Assembly (NCBI GenBank): GCA_025526995.1
Contig: JAHLKG010000001.1
Coordinates: forward strand, 1,984,001-2,048,000
Source: Powellomyces hirtus
Lineage: Eukaryota > Chytridiomycota > Chytridiomycetes > Spizellomycetales > Powellomycetaceae
Length of the DNA stretch: 64,000 nucleotides
Direction: 5' to 3'
In this document: in pieces, positions 22,942 to 32,749 of the stretch
Layout: each line of letters begins with the position of its first letter
Position numbering within the stretch: position 1 is the first letter of the stretch
Program-made: the position numbers and the translations under genes
The notes under the pieces: model-generated
Told to the model about the DNA's origin: nothing
Databases searched by the model: none
The model's input: only the letters and a program-made list of their open reading frames with translations

Positions 22942-24017
22942 ATGGATCACAGAGCGGTACGTGCGCTGAAACAGGCGTTGAGAAAGAGCATGCGTGGGAC
23001 ACTTGCACAGTTGCCAGTGGACCAAGTGCGACAAGAAAGTAAGCAGTTGATCCAGCGAGCCTCGTCAGAAGTGACATGACACTGACTGGTGACATAGCAA
23101 GCAGTGTGGTGCAAAAGCTATTGGCCATGGAAGAATACAAGAAGAGTCGAAGTGTCAGTGTATATCTCAGCATGCCGTCGGGCGAAATATCGACGACCGA
23201 AATAATCGAAGACATATTCCGAGCCAGTATGCCAGCTCTTAACCAGTACGCAATATGTCAATAGACTAACGTCTTTGTGCCAGACAAGAGATGCTATGTG
23301 CCTCGCTGTGACGGAGAGAACATGGTAAAGACCCGGGTGCTGCCACCACCACTCCATATGATACTATGTTGCTGACCAATACACTCATCAAAGGAAATGG
23401 TGCGACTATCCTCTTTGGAGGATTTCCAGTCACTTCCACGAAACAAGTGGCAGATACCAGAACCGCCTTTGGATGAACGGAGGAAAAATGGTTGGCATCA
23501 CTGAATGGATGATCAACCTCCTTTCAAATGCTTGCTGACAGCTTTCGCCAAGCTTTGGATGAAGACGGTCTCGACCTGATTATAGTGCCAGGTTTGCATC
23601 CGCTGTCAATGTCTTCAGGATGGATCCATCGTTATTTATCCTTCCAACATTCTTCCAACATTCAGGCTTGGCTTTTGACAAGGAAGGTTGGCGACTCGGA
23701 CATGGAAAAGGGTACGCGCAAAAACGTAAATCGATGGAGGATCATTGTGTGATGTACTTCTTTCTCTTCAAGTTACTACGACCGCTATTTCGCTAAAGTA
23801 GCTGAGAGGTCAGCTCTATCAGGAAAAGCTCTTCCAACAACTAGTAAGTCTCTGCTCCTCATTTGTGCTGCCGAGTACGGTCCCAAGCCTCATTCCACTC
23901 CTTTTAGTTGCGCTAGCCTTGTCCGCTCAGATTGTGGATGAGCCACTGCCGAGAGAAGATTTTGATCAAAAGCCCCAGTTCCTCGTGACCGCGACAGGCG
24001 TCGTGCGAGAGGTTTGA
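22942..24017 (+). CDS. FAU1: 5-formyltetrahydrofolate cyclo-ligase
   Basis: Eight small exons (22942-23038, 23098-23226, 23284-23324, 23394-23490, 23553-23591, 23666-23711, 23773-23843, 23908-24017) give 209 residues, matching the roughly 203 of human MTHFS. The enzyme uses ATP to convert 5-formyl-THF (folinic acid) to 5,10-methenyl-THF. The N-terminal helix ALKQALRKSMRGTL, the strand VSVYLSMPSGEISTTEII and the signature FDKEGWRLGHGKGYYDRY (the phosphate/folate loop, split by an intron) are all present. No track frame covers the whole protein because the exons are so short. The intron before exon 6 carries a small tandem duplication of TTCCAACATTC at its 3' end. The gene lies head-to-tail with TDP1. 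Confidence 0.93.
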
Positions 24018-24754
24018 TTTTCAAAACGCCAATTACACAGACAGGTGGCATATGGCGTATGCACGAGTTTCCCTTCAAGTAGGGCACTCTAGCAGTATGC
24101 AATTACATAGCAGTATAGTGGTAGGATCTAGGGAGTCATGTCGAATCGCAGTTTAGATCTTCCTGTCTGGTGCCCTGAACAGAGAAATATGATATTGGCG
24201 CGTCAAATGGTCCCCGTTTTGGCATATTAAAAAGTCGTTTTCGAAGTAACCATCCGCTCTATCATCGCTCCCGGTGTGGCTTTAGTCCATTGAGGCCCAC
24301 ATGGGTGCTGAAGTGTATATCATTTGGAATTCTGGCTCTTCGCGTGATCCCACTTTCTCCAGACAAAACCACACGCCTCCTTTGCTTTCGGTTCCCCGCG
24401 CTCCCTGGCTAGCCGGCAGCATTTCTCAAAAGCTTCTACGATTGCATAATCCAGATAGAGTTAGCGTTATGCAAAAAGGGGTTACAACAGTCGGGCAGCA
24501 AAGGCTTGCTTGCCTTGCTCTGGGAAACACTTTGCTGCATCATAGTTGGATCTCAGCAAGCACGACTGTATGCCGCACGCAAGAGCTTTGCAGGGGTATT
24601 CTTCGTTGGACATGTGAAAGTTGGATGTTGTTGGCCTTGTTGGCTTTGCTTGCGTTGAAAATGCCGGCTGGAGTAACGTTCACGTCACTGGACAGTTGCT
24701 GACTCAGCCGATGGCAGGAGCAAGCTCCAAGCCTTCCGTGTTTCTTCCACAGCC
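24018..24754. other. Intergenic between two same-strand genes
   Basis: This 737-bp spacer should hold the TDP1 promoter. A plus-strand frame at 24301-24702 (133 codons) has no recognisable domain and is not called. Confidence 0.5.
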
Positions 24755-27147
24755 ATGAATGCTTTGAGCTGTGTGAACAAGACTGAAATGAAGCGGTCTC
24801 TATCAGAGGAAGCCTCGGAGGCCTCTCACAAACGTCCTCGTGCGGAAAGTTCCGTTATTGACTTGACAGGAGTGCGCAAAATGTGCTATATGTAAATTGC
24901 GTCATCGTGCTGAGCTTGCAATCTAGGATGTCGACAATGACCATACCACAGATCATGACAGTGATGCTACAGAGATAATGGGGCAAGACGATCCGCAGGA
25001 TAAAGGGAAAGCTTCCACAAGGTATCCGCTTTTTCGGGACACGCTCTCATCCTGTCCAGATATTTTTATTGAGGGAAAGCTTCCATAGTCCCACGTTTGT
25101 GAATCCACGTATATTCCTCACGAGAGTGCGAGACCTCGATTCGTTCGAAAATCTTGGATCGAAGTCTCTGCGTGACCTGCTCAGCGTGGTACGTCCTACG
25201 CGTGAGCGGTACCTCGCGCATCGGGGACTTTGTTAATCTTTCATTGGCAGAAACCATTAGAATGCATGCTACAGTTCAATTACATGGTGGAGCTCTCGTG
25301 GTTGATGAGTCACCTCCCAAACAAAACGAGTAAGCACAGTCCATGCCAAATGAAGGAGAGTGGGAGGCATTCCACTTACCTGGTCGGCTGATGCATCGAT
25401 AGTACCCGTCACATTTGTGCATGGTTTCCGGGGAGAATCCTTGGATTACCTTCGGGTCCGTTGAGGCCTACAAATTATCGATCACGTTCCGATAGCTGAC
25501 ACGACTGGCGTGATTCCAGGAGGAAGCGTCTCATTTCCCAAATGTTCGGCTCGTTATTCCCAACCTCCCGATAGCGTATGGTGAGTTCACGCCCGCCGGT
25601 GCGGGAATGGTTAGCGCAATTCATGTACTCATCTTCATGCCAAAGGAACACATCACACGAAGATGATGTGCCTATTCTACGTGGACGGAGATGCGCAAGT
25701 CATCATACATACGGCCAACATGATATCCAGAGATTGGGGGTATGTCTTCATCAGGTGCCCGATCATGTGGTGATTCATTAAAACTGAAAACAACCTTTCC
25801 ATGATAGGAACAAAACGCAAGGAATGTGGGTCAGCCCGATGCTCCATAGAAAGTTGGGCACCGGCTCCTGCCAATTCGAAAGTGATTTCTCGGAATATCT
25901 TGCAGCGTATGGATCTTCCATGCGGCACTGGCGCGAAAGGCTTCAAACCTATGATTACACACAATGCAAAGCAACTCTCGTGGCTTCCGTGCCTGGACGC
26001 CATACTGGAAATGACATGTACAAATGGGGGCATCTGAAGCTGAGGCGGTCATTGGAGAAAGTTTCGATTCCAGAGGCATTGCGGGCGAAATCACTGTTGA
26101 TTGCGCAGGTGAGAGAGACGTCGTGCTTCTCGCTCTCATTTGCGTATGTATCTGATTTGGACGTTGTCGAAGTTCTCGAGCGTTGGGTCTTTGGGCACGT
26201 CCGATGAATGGCTGATGCAAGAGTTAGGGAATAGCTTGTCGGCTTGTCGGAACAAGCAGTTGGGTTCAAATCTTCCAATGAAGTTGATCTTTCCCACTAT
26301 CGACAATGTCAGAACAAGGTTTGTAGCTCTGCCGTCACTGCCGTAACTTTTATCTGGTGGACACTGACATCGCTAACTACGCACAGTCTTGAGGGATGGG
26401 CCGGCGGGGGGTCACTTCCGTTTGACACCAAAAACTGGGTCAAACAGGAATCATACATGCGGCCACGATTATGCGTGTGGGAGGCAAATGAAGCCGGACG
26501 CCCTCGGGCTGTGCCCCACATCAAGGTATTGTGCGATCAGCGTGAAATCTGGTCATATTTTGAAAGCGGATGCCTAAGCTCTGTTCAATCTTCTAGACGT
26601 ATACAAGGATAGACCCAGAGTCGGGCGAGATGGGATGGTTTCTCTTATCATCTTCTAATCTCAGCAAAGCAGCCTGGGGATCAGTGGAAAAGAAAGGCAC
26701 TCAGATCATGATAAGAAGTTACGAGCTGGGAGTACTCATTGTCAGCGACGACTTCAAGGTAGAGAGAACGCCGTCGTTCAAGACGTATTTCATCCGAGCT
26801 ATGCTGATACAAAAGGGTCCCATCTGTTCAGACTGACTCTACACAGAAGGCCGTTCTGCAGGCGGTCACTGTTGCGGGTCTGGCTACCATACACCCAAAG
26901 GACAGCCCATCCCCAACCGACGCGTCCTTGGTTGTTCCAATTCGCCTCCCATACGACATCCCGTTGACGCCATATAAGCCGCACGACGTTCCCTGGACCA
27001 AAGACAGCTTAGATGAAAGCTTAGCAAGTAAACGAGATACATTCGGTTTTTTCTTGAAGAACGGTGGTCTTGTAAAGTGATGTCTAATGTTTTCGCGTGC
27101 CTTTAGGCGAGCTTTTGGGAAACATCATGTTTGCCTTGCAGGAGTGA
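24755..27147 (+). CDS. TDP1: Tyrosyl-DNA phosphodiesterase 1
   Basis: Thirteen exons (24755-24871, 24927-25021, 25089-25188, 25251-25329, 25403-25455, 25520-25580, 25646-25739, 25808-26108, 26173-26318, 26387-26525, 26597-26758, 26847-27027, 27107-27147) join in phase to 522 residues, near the 544 of yeast Tdp1. The enzyme removes topoisomerase I remnants from DNA 3' ends in the nucleus. Both HKD-like motifs are visible: GTHHTKMM (nucleophile His) and PHIKTYTR followed by [24 protein letters not shown] is also typical. The disordered N-terminus contains VIDLTGD, which fits a SUMO-interacting motif (residues 34-38). The first donor (GTGCGC) is non-standard, chosen for phase and for that motif. 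The stop lies 17 nt from the convergent Rtt109 stop. Confidence 0.94.
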
Positions 27148-27164
27148 ACTGTTGCGTTCCTCTT

Positions 27165-28628
27165 TCATGGTTTTGGCTTCTTGTTGCCCTCCGAAAGAAT
27201 GGCGTCGTTATTTGGTCGTTTCAGGGGTTGAGTGTTGTCTTGGCCGGGATCTTCAGATGTAGTCAGTGCCTGCTGTGATTTAGCGCCTATTCCTGGTCCG
27301 CTATTAGTTGTAGACTTCCGCTTGACCAGATTCTGTACAGTGTGAGGAACTTTGTCGACCACGTTTTCAGTCGAAACAGGCTTTACTAGACTTTGCACAG
27401 ACCCTGGCTTGCGCTTCACCATGCTCTGGGCGTTATTAATGGACAGGGAGTTGTGAGATGGTGGATGTGTGGCTTGTATGGAGGTGTCCCCCGCGACCGC
27501 ACCAATGACGGCCCATGGTGCTGCCATAGCATCCAACTCCATCTCGAGGTTGCGAGAAGAGATTAATGCTGCCTCCCTGGTGCCAAAGTCCAGCTTCATT
27601 AACTGCCTTTGCAATGCGTCAAACTCGGTTCTACTCTCCAATGCAGGGAGGAGCGCGGGACTACTGTCCGATTGAGCATCCTCTGCTTCTTTGACTTTGA
27701 CACTAAAAAATCCAGATACGCGTCCGCGACATTCTCCTGTAAGAGCCAGCAGTTCTTTGACATCCCCTACAGTGGTCGTCGCATCGCTGTATTCCGCAAG
27801 CACTTTGGTTCGTGCATCGTCCGGAAAGCGAGGCATCACAGCCACTGCTCTCGCAGAGTCCCGAGCGGCCAGTCCCCATGTCCACTTTACCGACTGAGAC
27901 GCCTGCCCAACTGTCCACACGTCTCGCATGGATGTTTGGTCTTCGCCGGGGACATACAAGAATGCCGCCAATGGGTCGGTTCGAGTCGGAGAGAGCGGCG
28001 TCAATGTACCGAGGACTTTCATCCACCATTTTAGCAGACTCCGATCCGAGAGCGTGTTCTTGCGGGTGTTCTGTTCTGACCCACAGAAGAGATACGCTGG
28101 CTGAGCACGCGCAAAGAGGTGGACCGCGACCGTCTCCGCTTGAATGGTCTGCTGAGCATACCGCAGATACCCGAGCACGACGGCGCGGGAGATTGATGGG
28201 GGCCGGAAGCCTTTCTCCACCTCATCTTTGTTGGGACTGTATCCTGAGGTGTCAATCTTCTCCACGTATATCAGCGCCTCACGGGCCGTGTCGCGGGTGA
28301 CGATGTACTCTGAGAGCGCGAGACCAAACACAAACATTCCGTTGTTGGGTTTTTCAGCTGAAGTGGAGGTTGTGTGTTCAGGCAGGAGGGAAACGAGGAT
28401 CAGGCGATCGGTTCGGTCCACCCTCGTTGCGTTTGGGACGACTTGGTTGTCAGGGCATGGCGGGCTGGAGAGTGCATAGATGTTGACTGAGCAGCCTGTG
28501 CTGTTGTAGTTGAAACTGTCTGCGATGCTGCTGCAGAGGTCTTCCATTTGGTTGTCAGAGGGGAGATGGCAAGCGAAAAGGCGGAAGGAAGTTCGTTCAT
28601 GCGCGTGTGGCTTGGGAGGCGCGGGCAT
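27165..28628 (-). CDS. RTT109: Histone H3-K56 acetyltransferase Rtt109
   Basis: An uninterrupted frame encodes 487 residues. The core matches the fungal KAT11/Rtt109 family: ALIYVEKIDTSGY, ISRAVVLGYLRYA, and the highly typical block ARAQPAYLFCGSEQN followed by LSDRSLLKWWMKVL, whose tryptophan pair includes a residue important for catalysis in yeast Rtt109. The basic tail after residue 400 has KR-rich clusters likely acting as nuclear signals. Rtt109 acetylates new H3 at lysine 56 (and lysine 9) with chaperones Vps75 or Asf1 during replication. The frame begins at 28628, but the Met at 28547 (MEDLCSSI) aligns better with the usual short N-terminus, so the true start may be there. It is divergent from NDUFAF5 by only 73 bp. 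Confidence 0.9.
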   Translation of the reverse strand: MPAPPKPHAHERTSFRLFACHLPSDNQMEDLCSSIADSFNYNSTGCSVNIYALSSPPCPDNQVVPNATRVDRTDRLILVSLLPEHTTSTSAEKPNNGMFVFGLALSEYIVTRDTAREALIYVEKIDTSGYSPNKDEVEKGFRPPSISRAVVLGYLRYAQQTIQAETVAVHLFARAQPAYLFCGSEQNTRKNTLSDRSLLKWWMKVLGTLTPLSPTRTDPLAAFLYVPGEDQTSMRDVWTVGQASQSVKWTWGLAARDSARAVAVMPRFPDDARTKVLAEYSDATTTVGDVKELLALTGECRGRVSGFFSVKVKEAEDAQSDSSPALLPALESRTEFDALQRQLMKLDFGTREAALISSRNLEMELDAMAAPWAVIGAVAGDTSIQATHPPSHNSLSINNAQSMVKRKPGSVQSLVKPVSTENVVDKVPHTVQNLVKRKSTTNSGPGIGAKSQQALTTSEDPGQDNTQPLKRPNNDAILSEGNKKPKP

Positions 28629-28701
28629 CCACAGAAAGGCCAGCGGAAGTTCTCTCGCATATCCGTCCTACACACATCCCGTCAATTCTAACGTCACAAG
28701 G
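28629..28701. promoter_or_regulatory. Very short bidirectional promoter, RTT109 / NDUFAF5
   Basis: Only 73 bp separate the two starts (154 bp if Rtt109 starts at 28547). Both core promoters must overlap each other or the coding ends. Confidence 0.55.
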
Positions 28702-30317
28702 ATGAGGGCTCTGCACTTACTCACACGACAACGCAAACTCGGGCTTGCGCTCTCGCGGGGGAGTGTAACCACTGTTGTCCCACGTGCAACCTACGCAACG
28801 CCGTCAACTATTCCACCAACTCAACAGATTTTCAACCGGGTGGTCAAAAAGCGACAACGGGACCGGGCGGCATCGCGGGCGGACTCGCGGGATGTGGATT
28901 ACTTGAAGGATGAGGTTGCGGATCGGCTTGTGGATCGATTATTGGTGAGTGAGGGGTGGTTGGGCCGCGTCAAGCGCCTTGTAGGTGAGGAGGATTCATA
29001 AAGATGCTGACGGAAGATTGTCAATTCCCTTTAGGATATCAAACGGAGATTCTCAACTGTGGTGGATCTGGGTTCAGGTGCCGGTCACATAGCCAAGTTC
29101 GTTGACAAGGATATGATGGATAAGCTGGTCATGTACGATATGTCAGGTGAGGGAACCCAACCAACCTAAGCCAAATCAATGCAAACAAATTATCCGTCGT
29201 CGTCTGTTTCCAAACATTGTTATACTGACAACGATCCTTGCGCGCAGAGAAGATGTTGAACCGCGACAACGACGTTGCAACCTACGAAGTTCCCGTTGAG
29301 CGGGTAGTCGGTGACGAAGAGACGCTGCCTTTTGAGCCCAACAGCGTCGACGCGATCATCAGCAGCTTGAGTTTGCACTGGGTCAACGATATACCGGGCA
29401 CGCTAATTCAGGCGCAGCGGGCTCTGAAGCCAGACGGTGTGTTCATCGCGGCCCTGTTTGGGGGCGAAACGCTCTATGAGCTGAGGTAAGTGAACCGCCA
29501 TTGATGGATCGCGTGCAATTGAAATGCGTTCTCTAATTGCTGCTCTGGGTCGATGTGTACAGAACGGCGATGCAGCTGGCTGAGATTGAGCGCGAGGGAG
29601 GCGTTTCGCCGCATGTTTCCCCAATGACCGATATCCGCGATGTGGCTGCCCTGTTGCAGCGAGCCGGCTTCAACCTGATCACCGGTAAGACGGCGGATAC
29701 ATAGTTTATTGGATCTCCCTATCTTCGCACTCGCTAAAACTTTATTCCAGTTGACGTGGACGAGATCGCGGTCGGATACCCATCCATGTTCGAGCTCATG
29801 GCCGATCTCCGGGCCATGGGGGAGAGCAATGCCATCGCGGCCCGAAAACCTTACTTGTCGAAAGACGTGCTTATGGCAGCCGCCGCGGCTTACAAAGGTA
29901 AAGGGTGCAGTACATTCTCCATCACGCATGCTAGCTTACTCAAACATGTCTTTGCTGCTGTGCAGGCATCTACGGCAACGAGGACGGAAGCATACCGGCT
30001 ACCTTTCAAGTAATCTACATGGTACGCACAGACTGCGGGTTTTGGTGTTTCATCGTCTTGTATGCATCTGACTGACTTTGTTGATGCTTTGAACAGATTG
30101 GATGGAAACCTGATCCATCGCAACCCAAGGTGGTTCTCGTCCTGCTACATCTGTCATCGTCACCAACTTGTAGTCTAACGTTTACTTACAGCCGCTGGCG
30201 AGGGGTTCGGGTGAGGTGTCGTTCAAGGACTTGGAGACTGGACTGAAGGCCGTGGAGTCTACACAGGACTCCGACGGAATTGTGATTGGACCACCGCCAA
30301 ACCCACCAAAGAAATAA
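28702..30317 (+). CDS. NDUFAF5: NDUFAF5-type methyltransferase-fold complex I assembly factor
   Basis: Eight exons (28702-28944, 29035-29146, 29248-29485, 29563-29684, 29751-29897, 29966-30021, 30097-30129, 30192-30317) give 358 residues; human NDUFAF5 has 345. An Arg-rich, acid-poor N-terminus fits a mitochondrial targeting peptide. The S-adenosylmethionine fold shows motif [15 protein letters not shown], then [28 protein letters not shown] and [17 protein letters not shown]. In animals the protein hydroxylates an arginine of NDUFS7 during early complex I assembly. The family resemblance also covers the C-terminal part ([21 protein letters not shown]). Its presence implies that this organism retains respiratory complex I. 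Confidence 0.94.
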
Positions 30318-30555
30318 ACTAAATTTTGCATTTTGCCTTTTGTTGTGCGGCTTGATTCTCTTACGTGGTTGCTTTACGCGATTTTTGTGGATCTGGGACC
30401 ATTTGGCTGGCTATGCCGCAGCTGCCGCCACGTCAGAGCAGGGAAACATAACAGGGTTGCGGTACACAAGTGTTCCATATGGGGCGCGCGCAACACCCAG
30501 ACCACATACAAACGCATTTGAAATGTAGTGTGGAACAGTATTGGGTATGTTGTCT
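30318..30555. other. Short convergent spacer
   Basis: These 238 bp lie between the stops of NDUFAF5 and the ZRANB2-like gene. No feature is seen. Confidence 0.4.
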
Positions 30556-31809
30556 TCACCGTCGTCTACACCGATCTCGCGAGGGACTCCTGCTTCGCCG
30601 GCGATCGCGATGATGATGGTCGTGACGATTACTGTGGTATTGTTCCCGGGATGTCGAACGGCCGGCGTCAGAACCGCGGTGGTCAGAGTATTTGCGTGAG
30701 CTATCGTAGCCGCTAAGCTTGTGTGGATCACGGGATGGCGGGCGGTGGTGGGGGTGATGGGAAGCGGGTGATCGACTGCGGCTGCGGCTGCGGCTATCGC
30801 GGTGGTGCTGGCTGGTATCACGACGACCATGATGGTGCTCGGGCGCCGATCGATTACTCTCATGCCGCCATTTGTCGCGCTCCCTGCTGTGATGCTCCCG
30901 ACTTGGCGAGCGATGGGCTCTGCGTTCTCGCTCGTGCGTGGATTCTGTGAGAGGAACAACATGACCGCTCATGCCGCCCGGACGTTGGTTGTCCATCGCG
31001 GCTTCTGACGTCGAACTACTTTCTTCTTGTGGTTTGGCGTCTCCCAGCACGTCGGCCCAGGCATCCCACTTGCCATCGTCCTCGTCATCATCGTCATCGT
31101 CGCCGTCATCACCGCCGCCGACCGAAGCGGCTGTGGGCGGCGCTGTGCTGCTGGTCGAGTTTCTCGATGCATTTTCTGGCTCCAGCTCCGAGTCTCGTCG
31201 TCCCGCAGGGTTGATCGTCGCAGCAACGGCTGCAGATCCGTGCGCCGCATCCTGGCTTTCCTTCCGCTTTTTCTTCTTTTTGCGCCCAAAGTCGTCGTAC
31301 TCGTCATCGTCTCGGAACCGCGTGTCCCGGTACTCTACTTCCGCCTCTGCAAGGGTAGCAAGAGGACCGTGTCACTACCACCTCGTGAAACGACTCCAGA
31401 AGATCTTTGTTTCATACGTACCGCGGTCAAAGAATCCGCCACCGAATCCTTCGCGATGAGCATCGTTTCCACTCCCCGGTTTTGGAGACTGACACTAATT
31501 GTTTCCCGCGATTTATGAGCGACGAGTGCTGACGCGTTTGCTTTATCGGTGCGCATACCTGATTACACGTGCTGCGTCTCGCCCAGTTGATGTTGGAGCA
31601 CAGTTTGCATTTCCAATCCTACAAATATTGCGGTTATGAGAGGGATGTCCGAGAAGACGTCTGCAGGAATTCCCAAGACGGCCGATGTGATGTATGCGGA
31701 CCTTTTCAGAAAACAGTCCATTATACTTTTTCGCGGCCTCTGCACCTAGCTCTTCAGAGTCCTCTCCAACGCCCTCGCCTGGTTGATGCTTTTTCAAAGG
31801 GGGTGCCAT
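30556..31809 (-). CDS. ZRANB2: RanBP2-type zinc finger, RS-rich protein (ZRANB2-like)
   Basis: Exons 31809-31702, 31618-31559, 31494-31422 and 31346-30556 join in phase to 343 residues. The finger is split by introns and invisible in any single frame: DWKCKLCSNINWARRSTCNQ joins CQSPKP, giving the C-x2-C-x10-C-x2-C pattern of single-strand-RNA-binding RanBP2 fingers. GFGGGFFDR and then EYDDFGRKKKKRK follow, exactly the order of human ZRANB2 after its second finger. An acidic stretch (GKWDAWADVL) leads to a long RS/HRD-rich tail with SRSRSRSRSP, the mark of splicing regulators. ZRANB2 recognises GGU sites and affects 5' splice-site choice; only one finger is present here instead of two. The first donor (GTCCGC) is unusual. 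Confidence 0.82.
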
Positions 31810-32025
31810 GATTGCAGGAATCAAATGACCTTGCAGATCCTTTCGTCGTCACTGTTTCTGAGCAGGAGGTCAGCAAACAACACGAAATTCATGGTTAACG
31901 AAGTTCGAACACAAAGTCGTGCTGCACGTGACCAACATCTTAAATGGCGGCGGTTCGTGTGTCACCCGTTATTGCGGATACCACGTTTACTACGCTGTTC
32001 GAAATCCCAATTAAGACTACTGAAG
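31810..32025. promoter_or_regulatory. Shared divergent promoter, ZRANB2-like / TMEM14
   Basis: These 216 bp separate divergent starts. The sequence is AT-rich in part, with no clear TATA element. Confidence 0.4.
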
Positions 32026-32605
32026 ATGCCACCAAAAGTCGCTGTCGCATATCCGACAGCCCGCACGGACTACTTTGCCTATGCATACGCTGCCCTGATT
32101 TTTGTCGGCGGTGTTGTCGGCTTCATAAAAGCAGGTATGCAACAATCATCCTGGCACCTGCAACCGCAATATCACACTTCGCCTGTTATTTGACCACACT
32201 CTGCAATGCAGGTAGCTTGATCTCTCTACTGATGGGAACTGTCACTGGAACGTTACTGGGAATTGGGGCACGGCAAGCTAGCGCGGACCCGTCTAGAATA
32301 TACTTGCTGCTCGGTAAGCAAGCATTCAAACTAGCTTGGAGCTTCGCAAATGCTAATTCTGATACTGTTCCCGCGCGCGCGATGATAGCTATCAGCACGG
32401 CGCTCATGGTGGTTATGGGAATGAGATATGCCAACTCTGGTAGGATGGGGGCGTCTCATTTTCAATGCTTTGATGTCCTATCGATTGATCTGCAGTCCTG
32501 ACCGTTTCCTCTCACGTAGGCGTGTTCATGCCAGCGGGATTGGTCTCTGTCATCAGTGGAGTCTTCTTTACACGCTATGGCATTCGTCTCGCGAACGAGG
32601 CATAG
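32026..32605 (+). CDS. TMEM14: TMEM14-family small membrane protein
   Basis: Exons 32026-32134, 32212-32313, 32389-32439 and 32520-32605 give 115 residues, the standard TMEM14 size. Four hydrophobic segments with many glycines are seen: YAYAALIFVGGVVGFIKAG, LISLLMGTVTGTLLGIGA, ALMVVMGMRYANSG and MPAGLVSVISGVFFTRYG. In animals TMEM14C is an inner-mitochondrial-membrane protein that helps protoporphyrinogen IX import for haem synthesis; plant FAX proteins of the same family export fatty acids. Which role applies here cannot be read from sequence. The Met at 31944 belongs to another frame. Confidence 0.9.
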
Positions 32606-32749
32606 AATCAAAATTACTTAGTTGGCATTTGGGGAGTGCTGGTCTATTCTACATATATGCTTGATTGAATCAATGTGACGCAGTTCTAGCTGCAAACTAT
32701 CTATAAGCGAACATGAGGAGGTGGTCTGCTGATGCTGATTGTGCTGCTC
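32606..32749. other. Short convergent spacer
   Basis: These 144 bp lie between TMEM14 and SET gene stops; no feature is seen. Confidence 0.4.

Noticed and set aside
24301..24702. 133-codon plus frame between the folate gene and TDP1
   Set aside because: No recognisable domain, signal peptide or splice-linked partner.
30971..31518. 160-codon plus frames over the ZRANB2-like gene
   Set aside because: Antisense of the acidic and RS-rich coding exon; the zinc finger on the minus strand is decisive.
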